A stretch of DNA of 64,000 nucleotides from Monodelphis domestica. Lineage: Eukaryota; Chordata; Mammalia; Didelphimorphia; Didelphidae. Both the position numbers and the translations under genes were made by a program. The notes below the pieces were generated by a model that made no database searches, was not told where the DNA came from, and saw only the letters and a list, made by a program, of their open reading frames with translations. Where the stretch lies: the NCBI RefSeq assembly GCF_027887165.1, contig NC_077232.1, positions 15,587,255 through 15,651,254 on the forward strand, in the 5' to 3' direction. Positions 11,171 through 21,780 of this stretch are shown here, piece after piece. Numbering within the stretch: position 1 is the first letter of the stretch; each line of letters starts with the position of its first letter.

Positions 11171-13275
11171 AAACCCAAGGAACTTTAACGACTGGAGGTT
11201 ATAAATTTTAAGGCATTTCAGACTCCAATGGTTTATAAAAAATCTCTGTATTTCTATTGCATTTTTTGTGTAAGGTTTAACTTTGTGATTTTAGGTTCTT
11301 ATATTACTGGATTCAATATTATTCTGTTACACTGAAGGTTGATTGAATTTATTTTCAATGTACTGAGTTTTAAAATTCTGTTATTTTTCCCCTATAACTG
11401 TGCTGAACAAATATTATTGAATAAGCCCATATATGAAAAAACAGCTTTTTTCTATTTTGCCGAGGATAGATGGACTTCAGAACTGGTTACAATTGCTATA
11501 ACAACCTTGGAAGATTTAATGTGCTAAATATCTTAACTGATTTTAAGGGGTTTTTTAAATATTATTTTTGTAATTTTTTTGACAATCTCTGGTTATTTTG
11601 CCTGCCCCTACCACGAGGTAAGGCCCATTCTAGTAACTGAAGTGAAATACAATTTATAACCCCCACCCTTCCCGCATTTCTAAATATGTGAATGGAAGTT
11701 GGGCAGTTAATCTCAGGGTATTTGTACCCCTAAAAAGCCTCCAAAAAAGGAGCAACCCTTTATTTATACTCTTCAGCTCACTACTTTACTTCCACCAGAA
11801 TGATATATAGATTTCTTGATTATGTTCTTAACCTAAGATGAGTTTTACTTTGTTGAAAGATTACTATATTTGGAAAAAAAAGTGTGACAAATGTCCATCA
11901 ATTCATAGGTTTTTAAAAATGCCATACAGAAACTTATATGAAATATGATAGTGTGTTTGTTTGCTATTGTAATTAATTCAGCTATTGAGAATTTTGGGTA
12001 TATTGATAACTACATATTTGTACTACTGTTCAATTCATTTGTCATACTCACAGTAGAGCATGGCCAGACATGAAGAGGAAATAGATCTCATTTTTGGTGA
12101 GAAAGCCATATATTCTATATTTTCTTAGCTGACACAGTGTGTCAATGATTATAAGCTATATTTTTGAATTTTTAAGGATTTTATTATATTTTTCTCACAT
12201 GTGCAATATACTTTTCAGTATTTTTTTTTATTTTTTCTCTCCTATTTTATATTTCAAGCACATTTTCCAATGCATACCCCAAAAAAGCTTGTGACTATAA
12301 AAATGATGCCACTAATTATTTAAAAATTATGGGACTTTGCTTAATGATTCTGTCTGATTCCAGGACAAGATATACACAACAGAGCCATTGCAAAGAGCCA
12401 AAGAAAAGCCAATCCAGGATGGATTGATGCACTTCTAGGCCAATACAAAGGTCTTGAACCTAGTGTGAAGACTCGAAGTTACTGTGTTTAACATTGTTAG
12501 ACATAGGCTTTTCTAGTGTCCACACTCACTCTGAAAATACTCATAGACAAGTATCCCGGAAACTTGGCTCCTACTTGGCTTCTATAATCTGGTCCCCTTT
12601 TCTGCCTTCCATAGTGTGGTACCTTTCTGTAGTCTTGGCTATTTACTGGGTAAATGCATCATTGCTTCGATCATTTTGATTGGGCCCTGATAGAAGGACC
12701 TATTATAGATTTATTTTTCTTTTTACTTGGAATTTTTACACATAAGACTTTGATAGTCTATATTTTCATCCAGAAATTTTTCTTTTTTTGGATTTTTCTG
12801 ATATCTTTTTAATCTCTTGACAATTGATTCATATACCTCATACCTCATCCATGCATCCCTAAGTGATCCTGTTTTTTTTCAATCACCCTCTTAATGGGGG
12901 GAATGTGAAAATATCATTATTTAAATTGCAAAGTTTAAATTCCTTTTGAGAAGAATTTTAGGTAAAGAAGATGCTAGCTCTCTGAACCCAGAAACTGAAC
13001 TGTTAGAGAAGCCACCATGAAGAAGCCTCCAAACCAGCCAGCTGCACAAAAAAATTGAACTTTGTGTGTGGTTGATTAAACATTTATTTGTATGTATACT
13101 TTTATGCCAAAGAGGACTGCCCCCTAACTGGCTTTTTGTCAATGCATTAAGCAATTATTGGTTTTATTCTTTTCTTTTTTCCCTTATCCTCAAATTATTG
13201 TAATCTTTAAATTGATTATGTTTTCATGATCCTTTGGAAAAAAATTAATTTTTTTTCAAACGATCAAACGAGGGA
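11171..13275 (+). repeat. Non-coding internal region of ERV copy 1, with conserved 3' block
   Basis: No reading frame of note. From about 12200 to 13270 it aligns by eye with the segments after the pol remnant at 27400-28600, with 23900-24690, and with the reverse copy at 48409-49500. A good landmark is 'ggactgccccctaactggct' near 13112, against 'ggactgcccctaatttggct' near 28391. This is the shared 3' block of the local ERV group. Confidence 0.6.
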
Positions 13276-13615
13276 CGTAAAAATAGACTCGAACTCTGGA
13301 CTTCAATCCCCACAAGCCCTTGCTCCACTTCCCCAGAGTGCTTTGTAGTCTCACAGAATTCTGAGATGGGCCAAGATTGAGAGGGGAATTAAGCTGATTG
13401 CAAAGGCTTTTGTGTCGCTTTTGGACTTTCTTTTTGGAGCAGACATATCTCTTCCATGATGTGAGGTTAACTTGTCTAGGCCTCTGGCCTAGGCACGTGT
13501 TTTTTCTTATTCTGCATTTTCTTTAATCTTTAATAAACCTCTAAAATATAATACTCCTTACAGAGAGAAACTAGTTTATACCTGCCTCAGTCTCCCCTAA
13601 ATTTTAATCTTTACA
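13276..13615 (+). repeat. 3' LTR of ERV copy 1
   Basis: 340 bp, starting cGTAAAAATAG (the expected T is now C) and ending AATCTTTACA. It is preceded by a purine run 'acgaggga' that may be the polypurine tract. Confidence 0.8.
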
Positions 13616-14025
13616 TCTGGTTCTACTCCTTTTGCTCTGTATCAATTCCTGGAGGTTGTTCCACTTTACATGCAATTCCTTCAGTTCATTATTCCTTTGA
13701 ACACAATAATATCCCATCACTACCATATACCACGTTTTATTCACATTCCCCAATCAATGAACACCCTCTCCAATTTTTTTTACCACCACAAAAAACACAC
13801 CTATGAATATTTTTGTAAAAGTCTTTTTCCCTATTATCTCTTTATGGTACAAACCCAGAAGTGGTATGGCTGGGTAAAAGGTTAAGCATTCTTTTAAAGC
13901 CCTTTGCACATAGTTCCAAATAGCCTTTCAGAATGGTTGGAATAATTCACAACTCCACCAGCAGTGTATTAGTGTCACAATTTTGCCTCATGCCCTCCAA
14001 CAGTTATTATTTTACTTGTCTCCCT
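13616..14025 (-). mobile_element. Old L1, right part (ORF2 C-terminal side), reverse
   Basis: It continues the L1 interrupted at 9982, reading as the reverse complement of the ORF2 end (compare 49990-50400: 'ctggttct', 'cctggagg', 'caacatataccac', 'gaacacc', 'caactccaccagcag'). It is heavily mutated and stops at about 14025, where ERV-like sequence begins. Confidence 0.7.
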
Positions 14026-15720
14026 CTGCCCTTTCATACAGAAGAGTTAATTGGATTAAAACTTTTAAAAGGGCCAAACTCAAACACCTAAAAAATGTGG
14101 TTAGTGCCAATATACAGCCAAATTAACAACTGGTTTTTCAGTAAAATAACCAAAGTTTGACAAACGTTGTTTTTTTTTCCATTTCATAATCCCAGAGAAT
14201 GAATGGCACTGGCTATACTCTGCACTACTCCTGGTTTGGATTATAATTGTTGGAGCTGTGATATTGTATCTATTTTTCTCTAAGGGAAACTTGGAATATA
14301 CCATACATGAGCTAGAGAAACAGGAGAATTATGTCAGTCTCCCTTTGAAAAACCCATTTCCCAGTCAAAATGACCAGTTGTTCCTTCTACACAACAAAAT
14401 GCAGAACTAGAAGCTCAGCTTGAGTATAACTCAAGTTGATTGGAAATTTTGGAGGAGAGTTTGGGGGAGATAATGACTTTTATAAAAAACAATGAAATTA
14501 ATTTAAAACCATCCTAGAGTAGGAAAGACTCATCTCTCCATACTTCCTCATTATCAGAATCTCTGTCCCACCCTGCTCTACACAATATGGCTCCTAGTTC
14601 CCAAACCATCCCTTCCCATATCCAACTTATTCCTTCCCCTACTACCCAATCCACTTGTCCCCCCACCCACACTGCCCCACCCCATCTACCCTAAACCCCA
14701 CCCTCTGCATGCCTCCTGCCCCAATCCCTCTGCCCTGGCCCCTCCCTCCCACCCATGCCTCCTGCCCCACTCCCTATACCCTAGCTCCTCCCCTCACCCA
14801 TGCCTCCTGCCCACCCTCTCTGTATCCTCCCCCTAGTCCCTGCCCCTTCTTCCTTTGCCCCTCCTTCCCAACCTGCCCAATTCATTTTTCATACTACTCC
14901 TACCTCTCATGCTTCTGGTACTATGGGCCCACAACCTCACACCTTCATCTTTTCCAACCCTTCCCTTCCTCTTGCCTATTGAGAGCAGAACAAGAAGTCT
15001 AGAGACAGAAACACAAGAAAATTAAGATAGAAGTTTATTCCCTTTAAGGGAAATTCCAACTTGAAATGAAAACTCAAACCAACTAACTCCAGAACAGTAT
15101 AACTTAAGTGGAGCTTGTCCAAAAAATTCTCAGGGAGATACAGACCCTCCACATAGGGCAGAAGGTGGTGTCCCTTAGATTCTCTTGTTTTTGTTGATAT
15201 TAACCCTTTTCAGTTTGTCTCCCCTCCATATAGTAGAGAAGAAAAAGAAATGGATTTTTTAATACAGTACCTCTGTGACTGATTATACCTTCAGTTGATA
15301 ATGAATAACTGAGTATATTGATTTTATTTAACTATTGATTATGATAAGACTACCGTATCAGTGGATATGTACTATTTTATTACACTTCATTTATGGCATA
15401 TAGCATTTTATTTTTTTCCCTTCTTTCATTTTTTTGCATTTGAAGCATATGTCATGGTATTGAAAAGATTTTCTTTTGACTGCTTTTTTGATTTTTGCAA
15501 TAGGCTGTTATCCATTTGAGTAGCATATAAATGCATACCTAAAAGCTTCATAATATGGGAACCTACAGTTTATTGATAAATGTTATGGGTAGTAGGGCTA
15601 GGTTTGTGCCAAGGCATCTAGTCTAATTCCACAAGTAGTCCTGAGGGGCTGAACCCAACTTTCAGTAACCCTAAAATGGACCATGCCAACAGTAATATTT
15701 TTTTTTACTTCTGCTATACT
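14026..15720 (+). mobile_element. ERV internal remnant: membrane-like, proline-rich and 3' block segments
   Basis: At 14189-14411 an open stretch encodes a strongly hydrophobic segment (about 20 residues around LLLVWIIIVGAVILYLF), then a polar tail and a stop. A pyrimidine-rich 'ttttccatttcataatcccag' before it looks like a splice acceptor. Next comes a glutamate/leucine-rich stretch, then a very proline-rich segment (14640-14990) like the linker of some Gag proteins. From about 15280 the sequence joins the 3' block shared with the other local ERVs ('gcatacctaaaagctt', 'gggaacctacagtttattga'). Frames are broken and no pol was seen. The retroviral origin is inferred from this block and the Gag-like composition. 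Confidence 0.45.
14640..14870 (+). repeat. C-rich degenerate tandem repeat inside the ERV remnant
   Basis: Units of roughly 55-60 bases recur around 'cccatgcctcctgcccc'. The proline-rich reading frames here follow from this composition and are not evidence for a host gene. Confidence 0.55.
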
Positions 15721-16054
15721 GGATCCTTCCCTTATTGTCACTTTCTGTTTCTCTGCCCTATCCCCTTCACTACACTTCCTGGATTTTGGTACCTTTATTC
15801 TCTGAAAAGGACCTCCATCAAGGCCCCTGAAGCTTGACTCACCAGATCACAGTCATGTGCTATAGTTTGAAGAGACCTACAAGAACAAGTGAAAGCAGTT
15901 CAGCGTGGAAGCTGACAAGTGTAGCCATGTGTGTGAGCATGGGCTGCTTCACCCCTCCAGAGCATCATCAGAGAATCGCCCTTTTTCTGAGAACTGAAGG
16001 ATGAACCAGAACATAGACAACTTATCAGAGACCCCGCAGTTTATTTTCTCTTAT
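15721..16054. other. Unassigned DNA between the ERV remnant and the repeat
   Basis: A moderately GC-balanced stretch of about 330 bp with no usable frame and no second copy seen in the window. Confidence 0.4.
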
Positions 16055-16660
16055 GACAGGCTGCCAAAGGAGAGACAAAGTGGTCCAAGTTGGCAATTAA
16101 GCAGGTCAGAACTTCTGTGCTGGTCATCACTCAGTCCAGGCTTATGCATTTTGTCAAATGGAAAGAACACAAAATTACCAAAGGAGTTAAAATAAAGGTC
16201 TTTAATCAAAGCAGAAAGATACATGTGGGAAGCTGCCCAGAACTCAGGCCTGGGACGTCCAGTGGACTACAGAATGAACTACAAACTCTCAGACTACAGA
16301 ATGCACTGTCCTTATGTAGATTTGGGAGGAGGAGGTAGGGCTTCTGCCTTGTCACTCACTTGGGACCTGCACTAACCTGACTGATAGAGGTCAAGATTCT
16401 CTGGCCAAAGAATGGGGTACTTGGGAGTAGCCTAGATACAAAAGGAGAAACAAGGAAAACATAAAGGTTACATTAGACTTGATTATACCTGCTAATTCTA
16501 TCTCAAGTAATCAAGGGGTGCTTGAGGGTTTGTAGTTCATTCTGAGACAAGGGTCAGCATGATAGGGGCTGATAGTGGACACTAAGGAAATAGGAATAGG
16601 ACCCTCATACTCTGACATCTTGCATCTCACTAGTTAGCACAAGTTAGACATTAGGCTCAT
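16055..16660. repeat. Unnamed interspersed repeat, copy 2
   Basis: Second copy of the repeat at 1108-1690, in the same orientation. A local duplication of 'ctacagaatg' plus nearby sequence occurs at about 16265-16305. The match starts near 'aaggagagacaaag' and ends near 'ctagttagcac'. Confidence 0.6.
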
Positions 16661-16929
16661 GGGAAGTACATTCAGCTAAGAGTTGCAGACCACAAGAGAA
16701 GCAGTCCTGCAGCTGAGCTATAGGAGAGGGGTCTTCCATCTCCATATTGGGGATTTTCCTGATTTAGAGGTTCAGAAACTAGCTTGTAAAAGTCAGACAC
16801 GTTTTGGGTGGGGTCGGTATTTGCCTTTTAACACTGTAAGAAGTATTTAGAAGTATCCAATTGGCTTTGTATGTCTGCCTGCATTTTAGCTCCAAATTTT
16901 TGCTGGGCAACATTTCTTGTCACAATAAA
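16661..16929. other. Short unassigned spacer
   Basis: No frame, repeat or motif recognised before the SINE that opens the duplicated flank. Confidence 0.4.
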
Positions 16930-17130
16930 CTAATCTTCCTGAGGTCAAATATGAATTCATATACTTCATAGCTATGTGGTTCCAAGTAAGTCATTTTAAC
17001 CTATTTCTATTTGTCTTAGTTCCACACTTCTAAAATGTGCTGGAGAAGGAAACGGCAAAATATTCTAGTTTCTTCACTAAAAAACTTCGAATGGGACATA
17101 ATGCTCTAGTTAAGACTGAAATGACTGAAC
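16930..17130 (+). repeat. Diverged core-SINE with RTE-type tail
   Basis: It is aligned by eye with the better preserved copies at 41575-41803 and 60846-61075. Landmarks are 'ctggagaaggaaacggcaaa' and the tail 'gaatgggacataatgctc ... gactgaaatgactgaac'. Its position next to the shared flank in all three units suggests it predates the OR duplications. Confidence 0.55.
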
Positions 17131-17743
17131 AAGCACAAGGATGTTATCAGAAATGGAACTTACCAGGAAAAAAAATCTTTCTTTGAAGAAAACTCTGTAG
17201 CTTTACTGCAATTGATATTCAATTTTCATTACCTGCAGTACCAGGCAATTAAATGACTTACCAATAGGCATAATTATGGGTTATGTAAGAAACTTGGATT
17301 TAAACCCATCTTTCTTACTTTAAGTCATCTTTCTACTCAATATTAAGCTTACTTAAAAAACAATGATGGTAGGATTATTGTCAATAATAATAAAGTAGGA
17401 ATATTTTTATAATGGCACAAAACACATCCACATTACTTTGAACTTTTCAAAATTTCAAAATGGAATTCATATTGTGTCTATCATCACATTGTGAGTTTTT
17501 ATTCCATTTTGTTAAAATAGACCATGGAGGTACAAGAGATGTGAGCATTAGAGATAAACCGAGGTCTCCTGATTCCTTCTAAAATTATTTTTGCAATATT
17601 TTCAACTGTAAGTTTCAGACTGGTAATGCAAGTTCTTTCAGCAATTCAGTCTCCTCATCTTGCCCCATTTCACTTGGGTACAATACTATAAATTGATATT
17701 TGTCTAGGCCAAATTTTATATCTGTCTACCTGGGATAGAATAA

Positions 17744-17818
<75 letters not shown>
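17744..17818. repeat. (TAG)25 microsatellite
   Basis: About 25 uninterrupted TAG units. The paralogous sites in the other two units have only a short, interrupted ATA/TAG-rich stretch (about 42185 and 61470), so the expansion is specific to this unit. A poly-tyrosine frame on the minus strand is an artefact of it. Confidence 0.9.
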
Positions 17819-18175
17819 CAGCAATAACAAAAACAATAGTAAAAACAATTAAAGCTGATATTTAACATAATAAGGCTCCAAGTAATCTTCAGAAACACAA
17901 CAGGTAATATTCTCATTTCATGAAGATGAACTTGAGACTCAGAAATATTAAATGATTTCCCCTTATTCATGCAGGTACTCTTTGTCAATGAAGGATTAGA
18001 TTGAGGTTGTCCTTGATTTACATCTGCCACTTTAGATATTACACCATACCCAAGAGTATCTTTGAATGGTTACATGGCAACATCTCTAGTAAAGGTCAAG
18101 ATCAGAAATGTGTACTCACACCAATCAAGAAAGAAACTGACTAGTCAATAAATGAGAAATAAATACATTGGAATA

Positions 18176-18206
18176 ATCTCTCTCTCTCTGTCTCTGTCTC
18201 TCTCTC

Positions 18207-18240
<34 letters not shown>

Positions 18241-18248
18241 CCTCTCTG
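18176..18248. repeat. (CT)n/(CTGT)n microsatellite
   Basis: Mixed CT and CTGT units over about 70 bp. The equivalent place in the OR-B and OR-C units carries a (TA)n tract instead. Confidence 0.85.
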
Positions 18249-18519
18249 ATATATAAATTTCGATACAAATATAGATTTTCCTCTTCACTAACTCATAGGG
18301 AATAGATTAGATCCAAAGACTATATCTTCCCTTAAAAAATTAATTTAGTTCTCATTTGGAGTTTCGTAGAAAAGGAGCTGAAACTGAATCATGTGAAGCT
18401 ACTAGATTTGCTGAAATGTTGATAAATCTTAAGTGAGAAGAAATATATTGCCAATTGATCTTTGGAGAACTGCTCCTGAAGTCCCTAGAGAATCCAGAGT
18501 TATTGTCCTTTCTCATTAG

Positions 18520-19552
18520 TGTAAACCTCAAAATTTCTCAGACTTATGAATGTTAGGGGTTTCCCCCATTGGGGAATCTTCTACTTAAAAAAATTCCCTA
18601 GCAGATGGTGAGAACTCTACTTGAGTGTGGGGGCTCCTAGCTATGGGAGTGTCCCTGCTCCACCCTACTTAAGACTGCTTTAGGACAGAAAATGGCTTGC
18701 TAAACAATGAAAGTGCTTTGATCCATGCTTATGGAAGGGATAGGAAGTTCTTTGAGTCATGACTATTTTAGAATTGATACAATGGGATACTAAGTACCTA
18801 TAAAGGTGGGGCAACTTTTAAACTACTTAAACCTAAAAGGATGATAACTTATTCAGAGGTTTTTTTCTTAATGAAATTTGTCAACACAGCAGCATTTTTC
18901 CTGACTTACTAAAGAGATTAAAACTACTCAGCTGTGAATACAAAATGGGTGGTCCTTTAGAAACATCTACAGTGATTGGTAGATGTAAGGACTTAGGGGA
19001 GGTGACAGAGGAGATTTTGCCCTTAAAAAATAAGAGCTCAGAGAAGAGCAGAAGATCTCAATTTCTGACTCTCATTCTGGAGGAGAGCTCCTTGAGGGAG
19101 CTCTGGAGGCTCTTGAGAGAGGCCCTTTGAAACAATCTCTGGCTGGAAGACTCTTTGAGGAAGGACGCTGGCCTGGTGTTACTAGAATCCTTGTTTAGTC
19201 AGACCTTGTGGTGAGTGCTAAAAAACTGACTGATTTCTCTTTTAAGACTCAGGTCTAGGCCACATTGGCTTAAGGCCCTTCATACTTATTCCTTTCTTAC
19301 TCTCTCTCTCTTTCTTTGATTACTCATTGCATTGTTAATTAAAATCTCTATAAAACCCAATTGACTTGGGTATTTGAATAATTGGGAATATTTCCCTGGC
19401 GACCACCTTATATTTGATTTAAAAACCAAAGACACTGTAGTGAAACATATTTCGGTGGTCAAATTTACTCACGCTCTCTTATATCTATCACAATTTATAT
19501 CTTCCACTATTTTAATCACTACAGTTTAAGACCTCAACCATTTTAAATCTCA
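18520..19552 (+). mobile_element. Solo LTR, about 1.03 kb, with 6-bp target duplication
   Basis: It starts TGTAAACCTC and ends AAATCTCA, and is flanked by 'cattag' at 18514-18519 and 19553-19558. The same LTR type occurs at 28602-29591, and in reverse at 47251-48408. An inverted CCAAT box is present in 'gtgattggtagatg' near 18973, conserved in all copies. The OR-B and OR-C units lack the insertion at the matching place, so the empty sites are visible. A single LTR with a clean duplication points to recombination between two LTRs of a former provirus. Confidence 0.82.
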
Positions 19553-19558
19553 CATTAG

Positions 19559-20127
19559 CCAAAGATGCTTTGACCTTCCCTCCAAGTATAATTAGATAAG
19601 GTATACTTTCTTTTATAAATAATATGGGGAAATGGTATGTCAAATTTAATTCATTAATAGCCCATTAAGAACTTCCATGTGATTTTCAAACTTTTTCAAA
19701 ATATAAGACTATTATGCTTGCTTTCTTTTCATATTTATTGACTAGAGATTTTGATCTATATGGGTTGAAAGTATAATATACACTTATGTATATGCTATGA
19801 ATGCACATGTGTTTCTATATGTTTATGTGTACAGATTGGTTGTTGTCCTTCATACTCAGAGAGAACTAAAATGGCATCACTATGTTAGTGTCAATGTATA
19901 ACTTGTCCAGCTGTGGTTGATCAGATCCATATGAGCTAGGAAATCTTAACCATAGTTAAGGAATGCATATGAATTAGATATTATTGTTTAACTTCTGTCT
20001 TAACAAAGGCTACTCTTTAAGTAAAGAAGACTAATTGCTACATTGAAAATGTGTGATTAATAAACCGTTTCCCATGTATTTCAATGTGCCTCCTCCAACA
20101 TGGTATAACAAACATGTGATATGGCTT
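19559..20127. repeat. Old duplicated flank of the OR-A unit, right part
   Basis: The alignment with 42906-43873 resumes right after the solo LTR ('agatgctttgaccttccctc', 'gtataattagataaggta', 'catatgaattagatact'-like words). OR-B has about 400 extra bases here (about 43300-43710). The segment stops at 'atggctt', where the next LTR element inserted. Confidence 0.6.
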
Positions 20128-20436
20128 TGTAAAATGGAGATTTGAACCATAGACTTCAATCCCCAGAAGTTTTTGGTATTTCCCAGAATTCCCTATAATC
20201 TCACCTGAGTCTCCACCTGGGCAAGATCACAATGAGTATTTAACTGGCTCTCTGCCTCACACCTGGTCTCTCAATGTAGTGAGTAAGCTAAGAGCAGGGG
20301 TTTTGAATGGGCTAATCAGCCCTAGGCATGTGGTTTTTCTATTTTGTATTTTCTTTATTCCTTGATTTCTAATAATCTTTAATAAAGCTATTAAAATATA
20401 ATATTTCTATTACTAGAGACTAAAATTAATTTTACA
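20128..20436 (+). repeat. 5' LTR of ERV copy 2
   Basis: About 309 bp, aligned with the 340-bp LTR of copy 1: 'gacttcaatccccag', 'ctaggcatgtggtttttct', 'ctttaataaagctattaaaa' with AATAAA. More diverged than the two LTRs of copy 1 are from each other. Confidence 0.7.
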
Positions 20437-20914
20437 GTTTTGGCAATCATGAAGGGATGAGAGCTTCTCAAAAAATTTTTTTAAAAGATAGCCTAAATAA
20501 TTTTTTAAGCCACCTTCCTCCTGAAAAAGCTTTTCAGCAAAGCTGATTCTTAAGCTCCTCCTGACCTTCTTGAGCAAGATTGCTCAACTGGTCCCGGCCC
20601 TGCCGGCCCAGCTCTTACTGCCTGTTCCTGCCTGCATTCATCCACTAGGGACCTACTTGATGGAGATCACTCTCCTGATCCTGACCTGCCCCGACCAGCC
20701 CCAGCTGATCTCCAGCCTCTGAGCTACATTGCTCCAGGCCAGCCCCAAGACCCAGGCTGCTTGTAGGTGCCCCAGTTTCTTCAGGAATCACAAACCAGCT
20801 GGTAAAAATGGGGGTGTTCTTTCCTTAGGCTACAATTAGCCTCCACGTGCAAGGTACCACAGAGGGAGACAATGAGGAGAAGAAAGAGCCTTTTCCAAAC
20901 AGGAAGTTACAAGC

Positions 20915-21050
20915 ATGGCTTATTTCAAAGGATATCTTTTGAGTGCACTGATTCTGTTACTTATCTCACCTGAGATTCAGGAGAGAATTTCATCTCTCTA
21001 CAAATCTTTGGCCCAATTTGCGATTCCTAAAACCCACCCTCATTTTGGGG
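20915..21050 (+). pseudogene. Conserved hydrophobic start frame, ERV copy 2
   Basis: Opens MAYFKGYLLSALILLLISP and continues for about 45 residues before entering a SINE. It matches the frame near 10901, with conservative changes in the hydrophobic run. Function unknown; see the copy 1 entry for alternatives. Confidence 0.35.
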
Positions 21051-21115
21051 AGGCAGCTCAGTGGCTCAGTGGATTGAGAGCCAGGCCTAGAGATGGGAGA
21101 TCCTTGGTTAAAATT
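21050..21115 (+). repeat. Truncated tRNA-derived SINE
   Basis: Only the tRNA-like head survives ('ggctcagtggattgagagcc', 'ggcctagagatgggag'), cut off around the B box. It lies at nearly the same place as the SINE in ERV copy 1. Confidence 0.6.
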
Positions 21116-21780
21116 TGCATTTTACTGATTGTTTTATTTAAGATTTAATTTTGTATATTTTAAGTTAATATATTAATGCATTCAATGCTATTCTGTTACA
21201 CTGTTCTTTGTAAAAAACACTGGGTTTTAACTACTGTTATATTCTGTTGTTTTTCCCCTATAACTACACTGAACAAATATTGAAAAAGCCCATATAAAAA
21301 TAGCTTTTTTTTTTCTATTTTTGACTTTGTAAATTGTCAGATAGAGGATGGATGAACTTTATTAAAACTAATTAAAATTGTGTGAAAACCTTTGGAAAAT
21401 TTAATGAGCTAAATATTTCAAATTGATTTTAAGGGATCTTTTAGACATTAATTTTATTTTTTTTCAACAACTCTGATATGGTCTATATTAGTAACTGAAG
21501 TGAAATACAATTATAATCCCCATCTCCCACATTTATAAAAATGTGAAAGGAGGGGAAATCACAGTCTCATACCAAAGGATCTCGGAAGTTAATCCCAGGG
21601 CATGGTACCCCTGACTCCTAAAAGAGGAGCATATCTCTCATTTATAATTCTTTAGCTCACTTTGCCCAACATCAACAGTACAGAGGTTTGAGTTTTTCCT
21701 AGACTCCTCTGCCACATTTTTAATGATATGTAGATTTCTTGATGATGTTCTAGACCCAAATAAGTTTTAATTTGTTTAAA

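Larger units (their letters stand above)
9983..13615 (+). mobile_element. Complete LTR element without gag/pol/env (ERV copy 1)
   Basis: Two 340-bp LTRs (9983-10322 and 13276-13615) differ at about a dozen positions by eye and bound a 2.95-kb internal region. The element splits an old L1, and a 4-bp target duplication 'tctg' sits at 9979-9982 and 13616-13619. The internal region has a primer-binding-like site starting tggcg just after the 5' LTR, a C-rich leader, a short conserved ATG at about 10901, a SINE, then AT-rich DNA with no long frame. It therefore looks non-autonomous and dependent on another ERV for proteins. The copy at 20128-24690 is the same family. Confidence 0.75.
17131..18513. 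repeat. Old duplicated flank of the OR-A unit, left part
   Basis: Collinear with 41804-42905 and 61076-62190. Shared words include 'cttggatttaaaccc', 'gatccaaagactat', 'ttctcatttggagtttc' and 'aagctgaaactg'-like text. Divergence from the OR-B and OR-C units is far higher than between those two, which marks an older duplication. It contains the (TAG)n and (CT)n tracts listed separately. No gene. Confidence 0.65.

Noticed and set aside
14655..15002. Proline-rich 115-codon frame as a possible host gene
   Set aside because: It follows from C-rich tandem DNA inside an ERV remnant, with no matching start context or partner exon.
17716..18030. A minus-strand frame with a long tyrosine run
   Set aside because: It is the (TAG)n microsatellite read in one frame; no domain and no conservation in the paralogous flanks.
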